Under the pieces are notes generated by a model that saw only the letters and a list, made by a program, of their open reading frames with translations, did no database searches and was not told the origin of the DNA. This document shows, one piece after another, positions 17,901 through 32,900 of a stretch of 64,000 bases of DNA. The stretch is from Ciona savignyi (lineage: Eukaryota; Chordata; Ascidiacea; Phlebobranchia; Cionidae): NCBI GenBank assembly GCA_000149265.1, contig CH003398.1, forward strand, positions 810,392 through 874,391. Direction: 5' to 3'. Numbering within the stretch: the stretch's first letter is position 1; each line of letters starts with the position of its first letter. The position numbers and the translations under genes were made by a program.

Positions 17901-20900
17901 TTCTGTGCACACGGAACACACGAAGCAAGCGGGATGCCAACACATTCCCTGGTCTGCTCTTGCGGCAACCGCTACGATGTCGCCTCCCTTTACCGTGATG
18001 CCGCACTGCGAAGGATAAATGCGTTAAACGGGAAAATTTAAGGCCGTAATGCGGCAAACGATACAACAAGTGTATTCTGGCAAAATGTTTTAATTTTAAA
18101 TTTGCTTTTAATTCGCTGTAATCTGACAAAATGCTTCAATGTTTGTGGCAAAGTATTGTCACCAGAACCGTTTTTGTTTAAAAGTCTGTATATGTAGTGG
18201 CGATAACCATTTGGCCACACAACCGAACATTGAAAGCTCTCATTAGCCCCCGCAATCCGGAAAAAAGGTTTGATTGGCACCACCAAGTGGTGAAACGTAC
18301 CTCGGAGCAAGGAGTGCTTGGCGTGTTAAGAGGAAGAACTCTAATCTTCCCACATCCAAGGTAATCCTTCTTCCTCTGATCGCTGAAGAGTCGGAGTTCA
18401 CGCTTCTCTTCTTCGGAAAGATCATTACAGTAGCAAACCTGAAAAAAGAGAAAGTTAAAGATACAATCTAACAATTCATCTGTTTAGGATGCGAGAGAAT
18501 GATTCAAGTAATTTCTGCCTCTGAAGAATTTCGCTATAAATAAATTGGCGGGGGCGCACGATTTAGGTTTGAACTTACTTTTGTTTAGCCGATACGTCGC
18601 TATAAATGTTTAAGGATTTCGTTAATTTTAGTAAGTGGTCCGACCAGACACCGGTTAGTTATCTTGCGTCTCATCTCGCCTTAACAGCACAAATCACTTA
18701 ACCAGCCGAACCAATCGAACTTGATAGGACAGTGTTCTAGATTATTCAGGCTGCCAGCATTGTTTTGTTAAGTCGGCCGTCAAAACGAATCGCAGGCAAT
18801 TGCCGTATTATCAGGCTGGAGATGTGATGTCTGAATTATGCGGCTGACTGTTTCAAACCCGGCAGACATTGCTATTCTTGGAAACGGTAACGTCATCGCA
18901 GTTTCAAGTGATCGATGATGGTTAATGTCTTGAATACACAGGCGTTTGGCCGGTTCTGAAAGCGCTTCAGTATCGAGTCGAGCCTAATTTGCTCGGTCGT
19001 CAATCAAACGCCCAATTGGCTGGCAACAGCCTCGAAAGTGTGGTGAGCGGTTTTACTTCTCTGAGCGACCACGCCAACCGTATGTCGTTTCCCTCAACGC
19101 TGGACATAGCGCGCGGACAGACATTCACCATTGGTCAACGGCGACAATAGTTAAGCCGATTAGCGGACAGCACAGCGACTCCGGTTTACCGACAACTCAT
19201 CACATTAACACAATGGAACACATCCAATCCGGACGATAACGCAAATAAAACTGTCCACTGGATCACCAGACACTCGTCCATTAAGAAGGAGACACTTATC
19301 CTCTTTCCTAATGTAATAACCCGAGTGTTGATGCCGATGGATAGGTAATACGTGTTTTGAGCTGCTTGGCGGATAATCTTTAAAACGCAGTCTGCTACGC
19401 ACCATCATATCCGCATTACCAAGGTAAACAGATGGATTAGAGTAGACGTTGACACAAACCAAGCGACGGGGCTTAATGATCTGCATTTTCACGAGTCGCC
19501 GACTCGCCTGTTTGCCGTCGAGGTTTAATCTTAAGAGCCGAAAGCGAAAGATGCCTGAATTTGCATTTCAATACGGCCGTGTGATAAATAGGGTCGCCAA
19601 GAAAACATTACCAGCGCGGTTCGCACAAAACATTTCTCCAAATCGTACTAAACACGGAAGGGCTTGGATTAACACCCACTGTGAGCCTAAAATACATCAA
19701 CTTCGCAAATAAGCGCAGTTAATTCTGTCCGACGGTCGCCATCTTTGCGGGAAGCCGAGACGTTGCGCTGTCACGTGGCCCTAGTCACCATGGAAACATG
19801 ACCACTACGTAGCCACGCGTTGGCCAACTGACGAAGTCCGGTGAGAATCGTCAAAGAAGCGAGTTTCAATTATATATGTCGGGCGATGCGAGAATTCTCT
19901 ACCGTTAATCAACCTGTCTTAATTTCTGTGAAATTGCTCCAAATTCTGATCCCGAAAAAATCGAAAATTCCGCCTCGCTCGGGAGAGTCATATGCCCGAC
20001 ATATGCCACCTTAACAAGTCGATATCGTAATCCAATTCAAGTCGGTGACGCGTGTCGCATATAGAGCCGCGGTTTTAATTGCGTTTGTCTCTGACGGAAT
20101 TATTAACCTGCGCCGAAACGAACATGCACTGCCCGCAAGCCGGGCGCCGACGCATCTGCAAAAACAAAAGCGCAATTTAAGTGGCCTGCCAGCCGAGATC
20201 GTTCCTTCGCTGCTATGGTCTGCTAAGAATTCTGTCTGGCCGCATCCTTTAAGGAGAATTGCAATCTCGGAAGCCGAAAGGATGCTTGCGCGAACACTCA
20301 AGTCCACTGTCGGGTGTGAGATGTTTTGAACAGCAAAGTACATTGTACCGAACCTCGTCGAAACACCTGGGTCGGCTGCATACATGCCAGTACACTTAAC
20401 TCGAGGAATGCAGTGAGAAAATTCCACCAGTTTGTAATAAACAAGAAACCAGTTACTCCATAATCCGCCTTATCTATGTCGAAGCGGGCAAGAATGCCCA
20501 ATTACACGCCGAACAGGCTGCTCGTAATGGGAACGAGTATGGAGAAATTAGGAGTTAAATAACGCGTCGTTAGGCTAGGCATGCTCGTTATGCAGCAAGG
20601 TATAGGCTTATCGGGCCATCCGGTAACTAAGCTCTAGTCGTATGAAGATTACGATAATAAGATACCAAGCCTGCTTGCCTCGACGATAAACAACTTTGTG
20701 CATTACGGAATCAGGGCGAGGGATAAAATTGCCGGCTGGGGTTAATAGCTTTGACTACTCTGCTGTAATTCAGCTAAGTTCATCTTGACTTAAAAGGTGA
20801 AGAGTTGAGGCGAGCGAAGGATGTAGGGGTAATTGCAGGGCATTATGTGTCACAGGGCTCTATGTGGACGCCTTTGTTGTGTAGTTCTTGTCGGTGAACG

Positions 20901-23900
20901 GCGTTGCAACTTAAGTTGCAAGGAAGTAAACAGGAAGAAACAAAACAAAGAAACTGCAGCGGCAAACAGCATGAACAAGGTCCCGCTGTACACTATTTAA
21001 CACAAGGTCCCGCTGTACAGTATTTAACACAAGGTCCCGCTGTAGGCCTACACTTTTTAACACAAGGTCCCGCTGTACACTCTATTAAGATTATACAAGC
21101 TGGAAATACAAGATGCGGGGTGCTTTAGTTGCCCCGGAACCGGATTTTGACCGTTATACCGTCCCCTTTCTTGAGATAACCCAGTAATATCCGTAGCAGG
21201 TGTGCCTCGCTACTATTCCATCCGTTTCTTGGCCCGTGCTTTGTTTAATCGGCTTGCAAGTCGCGCTAGTTTGTGGCCACAACAACTGTACAACGTTCGC
21301 AGTTAAACCAATAATCCCCTTATCATTCTTGCTCGAGATTAAGCGAGCGTTTCTTGGCACATAAGTGAAGTAATGCCCAGTGATGTTAACTGAATCGTCA
21401 GTCTTGACTTGATTCCACTAGATTGGTAAAGTACTTGTAAATTTCTTAAAAAAACCTGCCGCGTTTGACATTATTTAGCAAGTTAAATTCGCATTGAAAC
21501 TTCAATACCACGAAAATCACCTTAACAGTGATCCAACATACAACTGAGTTCGCAATGGTTCAACCGACCGACGGTACAACCCGCGGCGGATTAGACCGCA
21601 GTGCCAGCGTGAATGCTGGTAATGTACAATTCGGATGAAAGGTCAAATGTGTTTGCCTTAAGGTTGGTTGTGCAAAAGATGTCATTTCGGTTATTTACAA
21701 GCGTAATTTCAACCGAAGAATACAACTCGCGACGGCTGTGGCCTTAGCGATTTGGTAATAAATAGTTAGCGAGCAAATAGTACGGCGTGTAACTACTCGA
21801 AGAGTGCACCTGTTCCGTCGGTCTATGACGACAGAAACGTCTTTCGGGTGAATTATGACTGCATATTGACGTCATAGTCGTAGTTGTACAGCACGTACAG
21901 GCAAGGGAAGAAAGTACAAATTCGACTTTATAGGTTAATGATTGCCAGATAAACCGTGTAAGCCAGTAAATAGTGGATTCGAAGAAACTCCGATTGCCGC
22001 CCGTATTTTTGAGCTCCGGCGGGAAATATCGACAGTAAAATTTAACCGTTCAACCCATTGCACTTGAACTGCGGCCAATTTAATTTCGCTTCCGCGCAAG
22101 TGCGCTGTAAAAGCAGAAAAACGACAGACAGTTTTACAACAGCTCAGCTGCGAGGCTAAAAATGGCAATAAAATTTGCTTTCTCGGCTACTTTCGGGTTT
22201 ATTGGATCGCTTGGCACTTCAGGGCGACGGGTATTAAACTGGAAATTGTTATTACAAAGCTACTTGGCCTACGTGAGTGAATTGCAGTAGCAATCGACAA
22301 CTCCTGTGACTCGTCCTATCGATTTTCAATTCCAACATGGGATAACTAAAAGGAGGGAAACTGGACGCTAAATGAAGATTAAGACATTAGAGTTAGTTTT
22401 AAACATGGGGTTGGAGTTGGGGTTAGTTCTGAGGTTGAGATTAGTGTTTAGGGCAGGGTTTAAATTAAATTGTTTCCGTAATTTTAATGAGCAGTTTACC
22501 TCCTTCCCTCCTTTTAGTGTTGCCAATTCCAACATGGCGGCACACCGGTCCGGTATTGCTGCTGACTACAATTCATACAACTTTTTTTGCAACCCTAATT
22601 GGATTTTTATCGTTCGCATCAGCCGCTAAAGGAATTTTATAGAAAGTGTCTAAATCTATGTCATTAGGCAGCTTATTTGCAAGATAGCCTGCTTAATGGG
22701 CGCGGTGGCACTTTATCTGTGCGAATGCGAGATCGACAGATACGGGCTTGCTGGTGCTGAAAGCGACCCTTTATGCGCAGGGAACTCATAGTTTAGATGA
22801 CGGATCACCCTAGCCATGTGTGCGCATGCCAGCATTGGACAAAAGACGTGGTCGATTAACAAGGCACCCTATAACAGCGAGTGTAAACCAGCCACCTACC
22901 CCGGCCACCGCAGACACTAAATTACGGCGTTGGTTGTTAGTGTGTCTCAAAATTTCGAGGCTGCCTTTACGAGGGGTAATTCATTGGAATTTCGAACAAA
23001 GAAACGCCTCGGCAGGTTGTTTGCATTCAGATGAAAATGTTTTAACAGCCACTGGTCGAGAAACGTGAATTAATTTGCGACGTTCGTATTTGTTTGACTT
23101 GCGCATGATTTATGGCCTTCTCCGCGTCCTAAGCGGGCGATGAACCGAAGGAGCCTTCCGGTCAGGTACGGGTAACATTGGGAGTGTTTACCAATACCAG
23201 GTGAATGATCATATTCTCGCTTTATTTACATCGCTTTGTTTAATTGTAGACACCAGTCGGGTTCTGAATAGGCGATTTGGAATCACAAATGACTTTTGAA
23301 CCTGGTAAGGCCTTGGATTTTAAGCAAACAGTAGCCACTTGCCTTTTGCATAGCGACGTATGATCTCTCTCAGCTTAGTTACACTTTTTTTAACCGACCC
23401 TAGTAAGTTTCGAACCCATGGTGGGTTCGTTGCTCGGACCTTTTTTTATATAAGAGTCGGAATATGTATCGGTCGGGTTAACCATTCGGTCACACAACCG
23501 TACAACTTGCTTACACTGAGAGAGCATACACATACAAGAAATCTACCTTGTCATCGTGGGGTGGCAACTGGTGTAGAAGCTGTCGGACTCTGTACTTGTC
23601 TCCTATGCTGTCGACCACCGGCACTTTATCCTCTGGTAGCGAAGTGAAGTAGTACCGAACCTGCATTAAAACATGAATATCAGTGAATACAGTTTCGGCT
23701 CTACCTTTGCAACCTTGCGGCAATGTTCGCTTAATGGACATTTTATAACTAGCAATTAGGCGTATCACGTCTGCGCTTCGTAGATTCGGGCAGTCGCTCC
23801 ACCCAAAACTCAGTTTTTATTTTTCCGCAAAGGAGTAAGAAAGAAACAAGAAAGAGGCGGAGTGAGAGCAGCGCTGTCGTGTCGGCTCCAAGATAGGCAT

Positions 23901-26900
23901 CGCAGCACTGAGACTTGAAGATTGATCATTGCACACGTTCGGGTATAAAATTCGAATTTACTGCGATAACATCGCCTTTTAGCGTTTTAACCGGCAAGAC
24001 TTGTAAGACAAACCGTATTTCGGACACTGGGCGACGTCGTGGCCTGGAATTGGTAATTACAAGCGACAGGGCGATCGGTGGTATCAAATCGTAGACCAAT
24101 TTGTCCGTCGGAAAGCGTCGAATTGGCGAGGAGTTATCTTATTCCCATTGGAAAGCGGACATTTCCGTGGGAGAGCGAAGGATCGCCCTAGATAGGCCGT
24201 CCCATTAAATTCCCCCGGCTTCCAGCGTCGAAGTATGAAGTATGACGGACGAGGTCTGGTAACGCCGACTCAGGGCGACTTGTTGTTTTAAATGAAGAAC
24301 TATTAGTCGGTGCATCGGGCCGTGGATTGAATGCGAGGCTAAACTATGTTAAACGGAACACATCGACCGGCGAATCCCTCTTTGAAAAACTCAATAACAG
24401 CGTCATAGATTGACCGCCAGACAACGCTATGCTAGACACAACCGATCGAGTGGTTAGCGCCACTGACTTGCGTATTTACAACATGCCACAGTGTTTGGAG
24501 AATCATAGGATCGAAACTGGGCGAGGTGAAAAGTTTAATATTAAAATACCTATTATGCGCTGTCGCGATTTTTAAAAACTTGCAGGCGACGAATTTCTGC
24601 GGGCGTTTCGGCAATAAAAGGTCGCTTTCCCCGTCAAGCAAGGCTGTGTCTACGTGGTTGGTTGCGCTTTGATGTCTTGCCGTAAAATTTGCCGTATTTG
24701 TACTCTCCTATCAATTGTATTCGGCCAGCGCGCTCAAGGCCCCGGGGGCGAGAGATTTCGCGTCGGGAAAGGAACATCGTAATGAAGCCATGCATAGGTT
24801 TGCGGCGCAAGGCTTATAAGCCGCATGCTTTAAAATGCCTCGAGAGTAAACAAATCCGAAGTTTTTTTAATTGAAATTAAACATATCTTACTTGGTCTGG
24901 AGTTAAGTTCGGTGGCACCCAGGCATATTCCTCCAATGCACAACCGCTGTCGACGTCATTTTCTTCATCCGAGCTTCTGTTGTGGCGATGTCGCCTCGAC
25001 TGTCGTCGTCGAACCCTCGTTTCGCTCTGCTGTCCTCTCGGCGCCATATCCTGGCCAAGTTCCGCTGAGACGGGATCGACGGATTGTACCGCGTTTCCGC
25101 GGAACTGCTCAGTTGCGACCGCTGGCATGTTCATAAGACTGTCGTCACTGCAATGGCTGAAGCGACGACTTCGATCGTATTCCAATTGGTGCGCTATGTG
25201 GCATGCGACTGCGCACTTGCAATGTACGCAGCACTTCCTGAACAATAAGGAGTTCCTTTTAAATTTATTGTCGCGATAGTAAACTATCCGCTAATACATA
25301 CACACTGTGTCGTAAAACCCTATGATGCTGAAAGTAAGATTTTGTTAGATCGGGAGAACATAGAAAACCTCCGCGGGAATGTCGATCTGCGCGCCCGGCA
25401 GACCTACTGATGCACCTTCGATAACAAATTTCAATCCGATCCTACTAGTATGGCACACTGGTAAGCATATATTTTTGACTAGTTGTATTATTATACGCAT
25501 TACCCATTGCTTACTGTCCCTGCCCCTACACACGTTTAAAGCTAAAGTTTGCAAAGTTGACATAATAATGACTTGACTACATCAGCAAAAACACGTCTTC
25601 CCTACAACGGACTCTCTCCGAATGCAAGAACGCAGAAACGAGAGAAACGACTAATTTAAACGAGCAGTTGCCTTTTTCTTTTCGCCGACCTCTCTCGGAG
25701 CCGGCGAGAGAGCTGACGAGCGATCAGTACCACAGGGTCAGCATGCGCATAGTTTGCGCCTCATAAATCACAAAACGACAAGCGGCGACCAACGGATTGG
25801 TGAAATAAACTTCTGCGCCGCGTTGGTTTCGCGATTTGAGGCCCGTCGCTTACAAGCTTAACACGCCAACAACCCAATTTATGGTTTATTATTAATTTTC
25901 AGCTTTCGAAGCTTTCAAGACCTCGAAAGATTTATTGACTCTAAGTAACCGACCTCACACTTACCAACACCTTGCACTACAAGCGCGGTTTGTTGGTTCA
26001 CGAATCGTTGTGTAACAACGTGCTAGGTGTTAGCCACTTAAGTAGAATCAACGCCTGAATAACTCGACGGCCAATTGAGGCCCGATTAATCCCATGCCCG
26101 GGATAAATGCAACGTGTGGGGCGACCCAGCTGGTGTCATAAGCAAACACAGGTAACATTCGACAACATCGCGTTTGCTGCGGATTAGGTAGGGCGAAACG
26201 GAAACCGAAATTTGGAATGTCGAAAATCGATTTCCGGATAATATTTCGAAGTTTTAGGTCGAGCAACAAATCGCGGCGATTTTGGTGGCGACAACGGTGT
26301 TCCAAAGTCCGCGACGCGACGCCGGCTCGTCACCCTGGGAAAGTTTGGATTTTAATTAAAACTAACTGGATCAGGTTTGCGGTTCTTGATAGCGTCACCG
26401 GCAAGTGATAGATTGAGTCGAGCAAACGGGTGATGTGTGTTTTAACACAGCGGTGAAGGCGTTTGCTTGTTTGTGGATTGGATTAGACCAAGATTGCTTC
26501 TTCCGTCGTTAAACAGTGGGGGGAACCACCGAAAACGAAAATCCTCCGCTTTATGATGAATATATCATCCCATGGGCACTACACTACCGGCTGGTAATAA
26601 GAGCAGGTGTAACTAATGCGCAAATTATTCCCGGGCGACTAAATGGCATCTATTAGAAGTCTAATATACAACCAAGTCTCATACTTCGGCACGGTGTCTA
26701 TATTTCACAGCAATTTACACGTCAATAGAAATCGGATCCAAATTCTCGTTAATTTCTCGCGTTTTTGTAATTATCCCCAAATATACGCGTCTATTAAGCA
26801 AGATAAACCTTGGGTCTAAATTCAATATAAGTTATCTCGGGCCTGCCTATTCAGCTGTTCTGTTACTAACTGGACTGCAGCGTCTCTTGGGACTTTTGAT

Positions 26901-29900
26901 TGCAAGTGAAGTGAAACTAAGTGACGATTAGGTCCTGATAACCGACTGAATTAAACTTGAAAATAATTCCGGGAAAGAAGTTACGATGAACCCAGTTCTC
27001 ACGGCCCCGCTATGCAGGAGCTACAATGGCGTCTGTAGCGTCCAGTTGCAGACAGTTGCTGCTTAGAATTCTACCAAACTGCGGGAAGGATTTTCTGAAT
27101 GAACCCATGCGAAGCCAGACTCACTTTCCAATGCATTCGGGCGACGAGAGAAATTGTAAACAACGATTCGCGACAGTTTCTAACGCGAGAGCGCGAACAC
27201 GGGAGACAAAAGAACGTCCATCGCTTCGCTTGTTTCCGATTTGTTGCGATATTTATCAAGCGCTCGACGAACGGCATATTTGCCAAGACTGGGAAAACAT
27301 AAACAAGTTGACGTTATATTCAGCGGATGACTTCACTACACATTACATTACCAATGCTTATATAGCGGAACCTCTCACATAGCAATATGACGGAGCATAC
27401 GATATTTTGCCGTATATGCTTGCTATACTAGTAATAATGCCTGGTTATACACGAATTAGTTATTATTACACTTATTTTATACACTTTTTCATCATTAATA
27501 TACACTTCTTCCATACACTTTCACGCGACTTATATTTTAAAGGAGTTATTATCTTACTGCTTCTGAAATTTTGACGAAAGAAACTTTTAAGACGTTTCTC
27601 TCAATTAAACGTAAATGATCAAATTTTTGCGTAGGCGTGTATATATTTTCATCTGCCTTTTCATCCCGGACACATACAAACATTAAATGTTAAACCTTTT
27701 TTAAATCACTGCTTATAACCCCAATTTGATGGGACGCAAATTGTCTGAGGATAACATTCCCACGTTCCCACATTCAGCCAGTACGTTTCCAGCTGATCCG
27801 GTCTATATTTATATTTATAGGGGAAGGTGGTAACACAGTCTGGGGAAACAGGAAATGCTTAGAGGTGTGATTATGGGCTTCAAATTGAAACAAAATTATT
27901 CGGAGATTCTTACAATCTTGGAGTTAATTTAGAGAATAATATACAAAAACTCGCAAATAAAGGTGAAATTCGTAAAAAATGGAATTTTCTCATATAAATC
28001 CTTAACATAATAGTGTACTAAGCACTTAGGTACATATACCGCATTTGCCCAAAATGATTTCAATATGCACTCCTTAACACGCATTCATTTATACCGCCTT
28101 TTTTGTTGTATTATAGCAATAATCTACGGATACGAGTGATTTGGCCACTATTTTAACAATAGTGAAAACTCTAATGTGTATTTTTACAGAACTTTTGATA
28201 TGCCGAATAATCGGGATATAGAATTGAGATGAGTGCTGGTAACGCGATGGAAAAGACGACTTTTACCGATGCATCATTGGAAATAATTCGAAGGAGATTT
28301 CTGCGAAAAAGGCGTTCGGTTTCGAATAAGCTGACGTGATCAAGAAACGATTAGGAGTTAGTCCAGGCCGTGGAAAGCTACCTTCCGTGATGCGAACGGC
28401 AAATACTTGGGAAAATTACGACACAAATCATGTGGCTCATAAAAACATAGCTGGAATCGTAACAGGTGCGTGTGTTAAAAGGACTCGATCGTAATCGCGA
28501 TAACTGATGTCTGAATGGCCGCACACTTGAGTAAAGCCAACAAAAGTGATGTGAAAGGATTATGACGTCCACGTTCAAAGGCTGCGAGACCGGTGGGAAC
28601 TTTTTAAGGGGAAAGAATGATGTTTGAAACTATGTTATACACATACAACGTCAGTCCGTTATTGTGCAGTCAAGCGGAACCCAGGGACTCGGGAAAGGGG
28701 AGCGTCGAATGCCATATTTATATACTGATGCGTAGGCTTATTACGACACACCTGTGGTTGACACCGTATTTTCACTCATTTTTGCGGCTTCGAAACGTAA
28801 ACACGTTACAGGACACGCCAAAACACTGCAGGCAGCCTGGCCATTAGCTGGGCGACTGGTTTTCGGCTGCTGCTTGATAGTTACTTTACTGTTTGTCAGC
28901 AAAAACGCATGGCGGTTGGCGTATAAGGGTCTTGTCGTTGAAAGTTCGTATACGACGGTAAATTTAACTTGAAAGCGACATAGTTAGCAGGGCGAGAGTT
29001 TCCTACGCCACAATATTGTGTGGACGTTTGCGTGAGCGCATTTCCTATCTCTAAAGGCGACTGTTTAGCTTAGGAAACATATACTTAAAAATAAACTGGT
29101 AGATTGGGTGCGCGACGATTAGTACGGAAAAGTAAAGAAGACGTAAAAGGGACAAGTTAGTTTTAAAGTGCTATTTCCATAATGAACATAAAACTCTCGC
29201 GACGGAGGAAAATCACTTTTCCAAGATATGGATGAAACAAACTGACCGATTATACAATAAAATACCTTCGTATCGGACGGAACGCAACTTAACAAGTGTC
29301 CTCAGATAAACTAAGCAAACAGAAATCATGTAACATAGGATAAGATCGACCATTAAAGCCATTCGGCGTCAATTTAACCTCGTATTTATAAACGTTACCA
29401 CAATGACCACATTTGACTGCTATGCTCCGAATTTAAGTTATGCGTCAACCCCCTACCGATCTATGTTCGACACGCTATTTCTAGAGTCTCACAAGACTTG
29501 CTGACAGACTACGGGTGGTGTGGTTTGTTTACCTATATCACCTAAGCACGGGGCCCGACATTTCAAAATACCGTGCTTCCTAATACGTTTGATAGCGTAA
29601 ACAACAACCTACTGACAAACATGGCTTCACAGAATACACACGTTATCGCATTTATCCCGGTATCGGTAACATAGCATTAAAATGTTTTTTTTTAACGAAA
29701 CGTGAAAAACAATACGCACGAAGTTAAAATGCACAAAAATATTTTCCGGGAAATCCTAAAAGCGAGAAGTCTAATGAAGCTGAGGTAACGGCTTTAAACC
29801 ACGTATCATACGATCTCTAACACAAAATACTCTTATCATTTCTCCATCTTCTGAATACACGCAATACTTGTTTTTTAACTTTGAATTTGTCGCACTTGTG

Positions 29901-32900
29901 AACAACACAAGTTGTTGTTGTTTAAAAAACTGACAGTTGCACTTAGGAGATTCTTGGTTTTAAAAGATTTTCCTGGCGATCTAAAACTGACCGATGCGTT
30001 TTACTACGTTTCGTTTCATATTAACCGCATTCCTGGCTTTATAGGCTAAGCTGTCACTGCGCGCTATCCAATTACGAAGGTGTGAGGCTATCGTCCAGTT
30101 CCGCGTTCAAGTGGACAGGATTACTCGCCCGCACGTCCTTAACTAAGTGGCTTTTCGCTGATTTGCTTCAAAAAAGCGAAAAGGATAAGCCACTGTAATG
30201 AAGTACTTGGTCGCTGTTGGGTTCGCGCTGTTCAGAATGACTCGTGGCTTTGCGCGTTCTATGCGTAAATGAGCTGTTTTTGTTAAGTATGCCATATTGC
30301 GATCGCTATTAACGTTGTGAACGCAGACCGCTGCTAATCGCATACGAAGGACGCAATTAATACCTGTCCGCGTTGAACCACTTGCTCTTTGCTATCGAAA
30401 TGTACAAGGGTCAAACATAGAAACAATCTAATTAATCAACACAGCAAATAGAAACGAAGTCCGTGTTAGCAGTAGCACGTTATAAACCTGACAAGAAAAC
30501 GTGCAAATTCCTAAATACCAGGGCCCAAACTCGAATACCTGTACAGGGTTCACGGCCGAGTTTTGTAAAAAGGACGTTTTATTGCCGCAGCAGCGACACA
30601 ATGGATAATACTGTGCGGTTTGGTTGGGGTCGTTTATTCAATATTCTTATCTCGGCCCTCGTGGCGCGAACGACAGTGTGCAAATTAGCTTAGACATTAG
30701 GCGGCTGAAATCCGCGAAGAATGATTTACGAGGCGCTGGGTTAAGGACAGTCGGGTTAAACTTGGGATTACCGCGGCTTAACGCCCGTCGTTTACAACAT
30801 TAATTACAGAAAGAAAGATTCGAATTTAAAACTATCGTTTCGTGGCTTTCAGATATGATGACATGTAAATAAGGATGACGACGCCCTGACGAACTGATCA
30901 ATGTGTTTACGAGCGTGGTTGGGGTTGTATTCATAAGTTGGCGTTGACAGTCTGTTACCGCAAGTGCCAATTACAATGTAATTTTACTCGTTCGAGTTTT
31001 GCCGAAAGCCTCGTAAAGATGTGATTGTGTTTTTACTGAGAAGAGGATTAAAATATTTCAACGAAAGTTTTAAAGGAAATGGTGTATTGTAGCTTAGCTT
31101 TACAGTCAGTAAAGTTCTTATTACCGACACAAGTTTCAAAGCCAAGATTTGGGCCGTCACTTAGGCCCTTTTTATATATATATACGGTATATGTATCGGT
31201 TGCGCTAACCACTCGGCCACACGACCGTACAACTGCCACTTAGTTGACTGTATCAAATAATCATTCACGGGCTGTGCTGCACCTTGCTACTTATGCATCT
31301 AGCCCTTGAAGTGGTGCTCAACGCGTTAACGTTTGAATTCAAACCGATCTCAAGTTAAGGTTACACGGACGTACGGTTTTGGTTTTCTGATATTTCGATT
31401 CTGAGCTGTTTTCGGACCAAAGCGGAAATTTTAACGTCGCCAATACCGTGGGAACATCTGGAAATATGCGAAATCTATTTGAAATACTGACTTCTATTTC
31501 CTCTTTATATTACTATCGTGCTGTGTACGGATACCTAGCGAGATTTGACCTGTGTCTTAATCTCGCTTTGAATTTCAATTCCGTATAGTTGACGATTTCT
31601 CTCTACAGAAAACACTGAAAACTATAGTCGGTATATTTTCTCTCTACAGAAAACACTGAAAACTATAGTCGGTATATTTTCTCTCTACAGAAAACACTGA
31701 AAACTATAGTATATACTATAGAAACACAGAAAGCGCCGGAATCTGTTCTGGAATAGTTTTGCAAAGCAAGTTACACTTTCAATCGCTAATCACCGGTTTC
31801 AAGCGAAACTAACATGGAATACCACGTACTGTAACACCTTTGTGAAAATAATTCACACGAAGCAAGAGTTGTCGCTTCGGGCAAAACAAACCGACTCAAA
31901 AGGTTTTAAAACAACATGTCTATTGTGTTTTCTATGGCGTTTCGCTTTGAAGAAACTGTTTTAGAGATAAAACCGAAAAGTTTTCACAAAAATTGCGATA
32001 AGTTCCCCGCGTATTCCTTATTCAATGCTTCGCTGTACGACATTTTATACAAGGGAGCTGCAAATAACTGCAAAGACAATGTGCGGCGCAAGACAGTTAG
32101 GTATTCGAATATGTATAAGCCGGCAAAGTTGAAGCTAGAAAACGCTGCCAAAATATGCGAACAAAAACAAATAAAACACTCGAGCACCGTAGCCTGTTTA
32201 TATACACATACTCGCGAGGTGTTTTGCCAGTAACGTTTTTCTCAACGAATTCCTTCTCAGCCAATATCGAAGATTGGATTGTACTGCGCAATTGCGGACT
32301 TGGTATTTTCTCACTACGGTATCGGTTTGTTGCAGTCGACACGGATAACGGATTAATCAGACCGCTGCGACCACCTTGTTTTGCGAATTTCTGCGGCTTT
32401 TTTGCCGCACGAATTACCTCTCAACGCACGAAAATAACTACTTTCCTGGAATCCTTAGTCGTTGGAATGCCAGGCACACGATCGCGGAGTTGTGAGCCGG
32501 TATTATCCCGGTGTTTTGGAAGCGTCGTCTATAAACGCGGAGGAAAACAGTACATTTGAAACTACATTCGCACTAAGCTCGCTAAACCCAAAAATCCATC
32601 CGATTTCCGACTACACTCGTGAACGATTATCTCCGAACGTCGTGTCCAAAAACAAAGGCGAATCATGCTCGCGACTGAAGACAGGAAAGAGGAAAAATAG
32701 ATTTGTTTCAGACCAACTGGAAACAGACTTAGCACTAATGCGGGATAATGTAGTTGTTCTACTTAGTTTCCCGTTGACGATTATTTTTGAGGCTAACAGC
32801 TCTACGACGGAGAAATGCCTTGCTTAACCGAACTTACCATACTAAACTGTAGCTGAGGCGTAAATATTTACACCGAACGCCTAATTCCGTCATTACACAT

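Larger units (their letters stand above)
18439..23546 (-). other. Prickle intron (about 5.1 kb)
   Basis: No coding sequence recognised. It includes a four-unit tandem repeat (20975-21084), a GGAGGG-ended repeat (22346-22517) and most of a SINE-B copy (23395-23507). Longer chance frames (up to 138 codons near 20011-20427) show no familiar motif. Confidence 0.6.

Noticed and set aside
20011..20427. 138-codon minus-strand frame in a Prickle intron
   Set aside because: No known motif, no supporting splice context, and a length expected by chance over tens of kilobases in six frames.
25345..25563. 72-codon minus-strand frame upstream of the Prickle PET exon, considered as an alternative 5' exon
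   Set aside because: No Prickle-like motif; the exon at 59,949 fits the family and the phase.
27026..27382. 118-codon plus-strand frame
   Set aside because: No recognisable domain or signal; composition matches its surroundings.
16587..27870. AGGTGTGA T-box half-sites at 16587-16594 and 27863-27870 in Prickle introns, tempting as Brachyury sites
   Set aside because: An 8-mer on both strands of 64 kb is expected about twice by chance, so two hits carry no weight.
32155..32827. Overlapping plus-strand frames of 134 and 121 codons
   Set aside because: Overlap in different frames, no motif, no splice logic.
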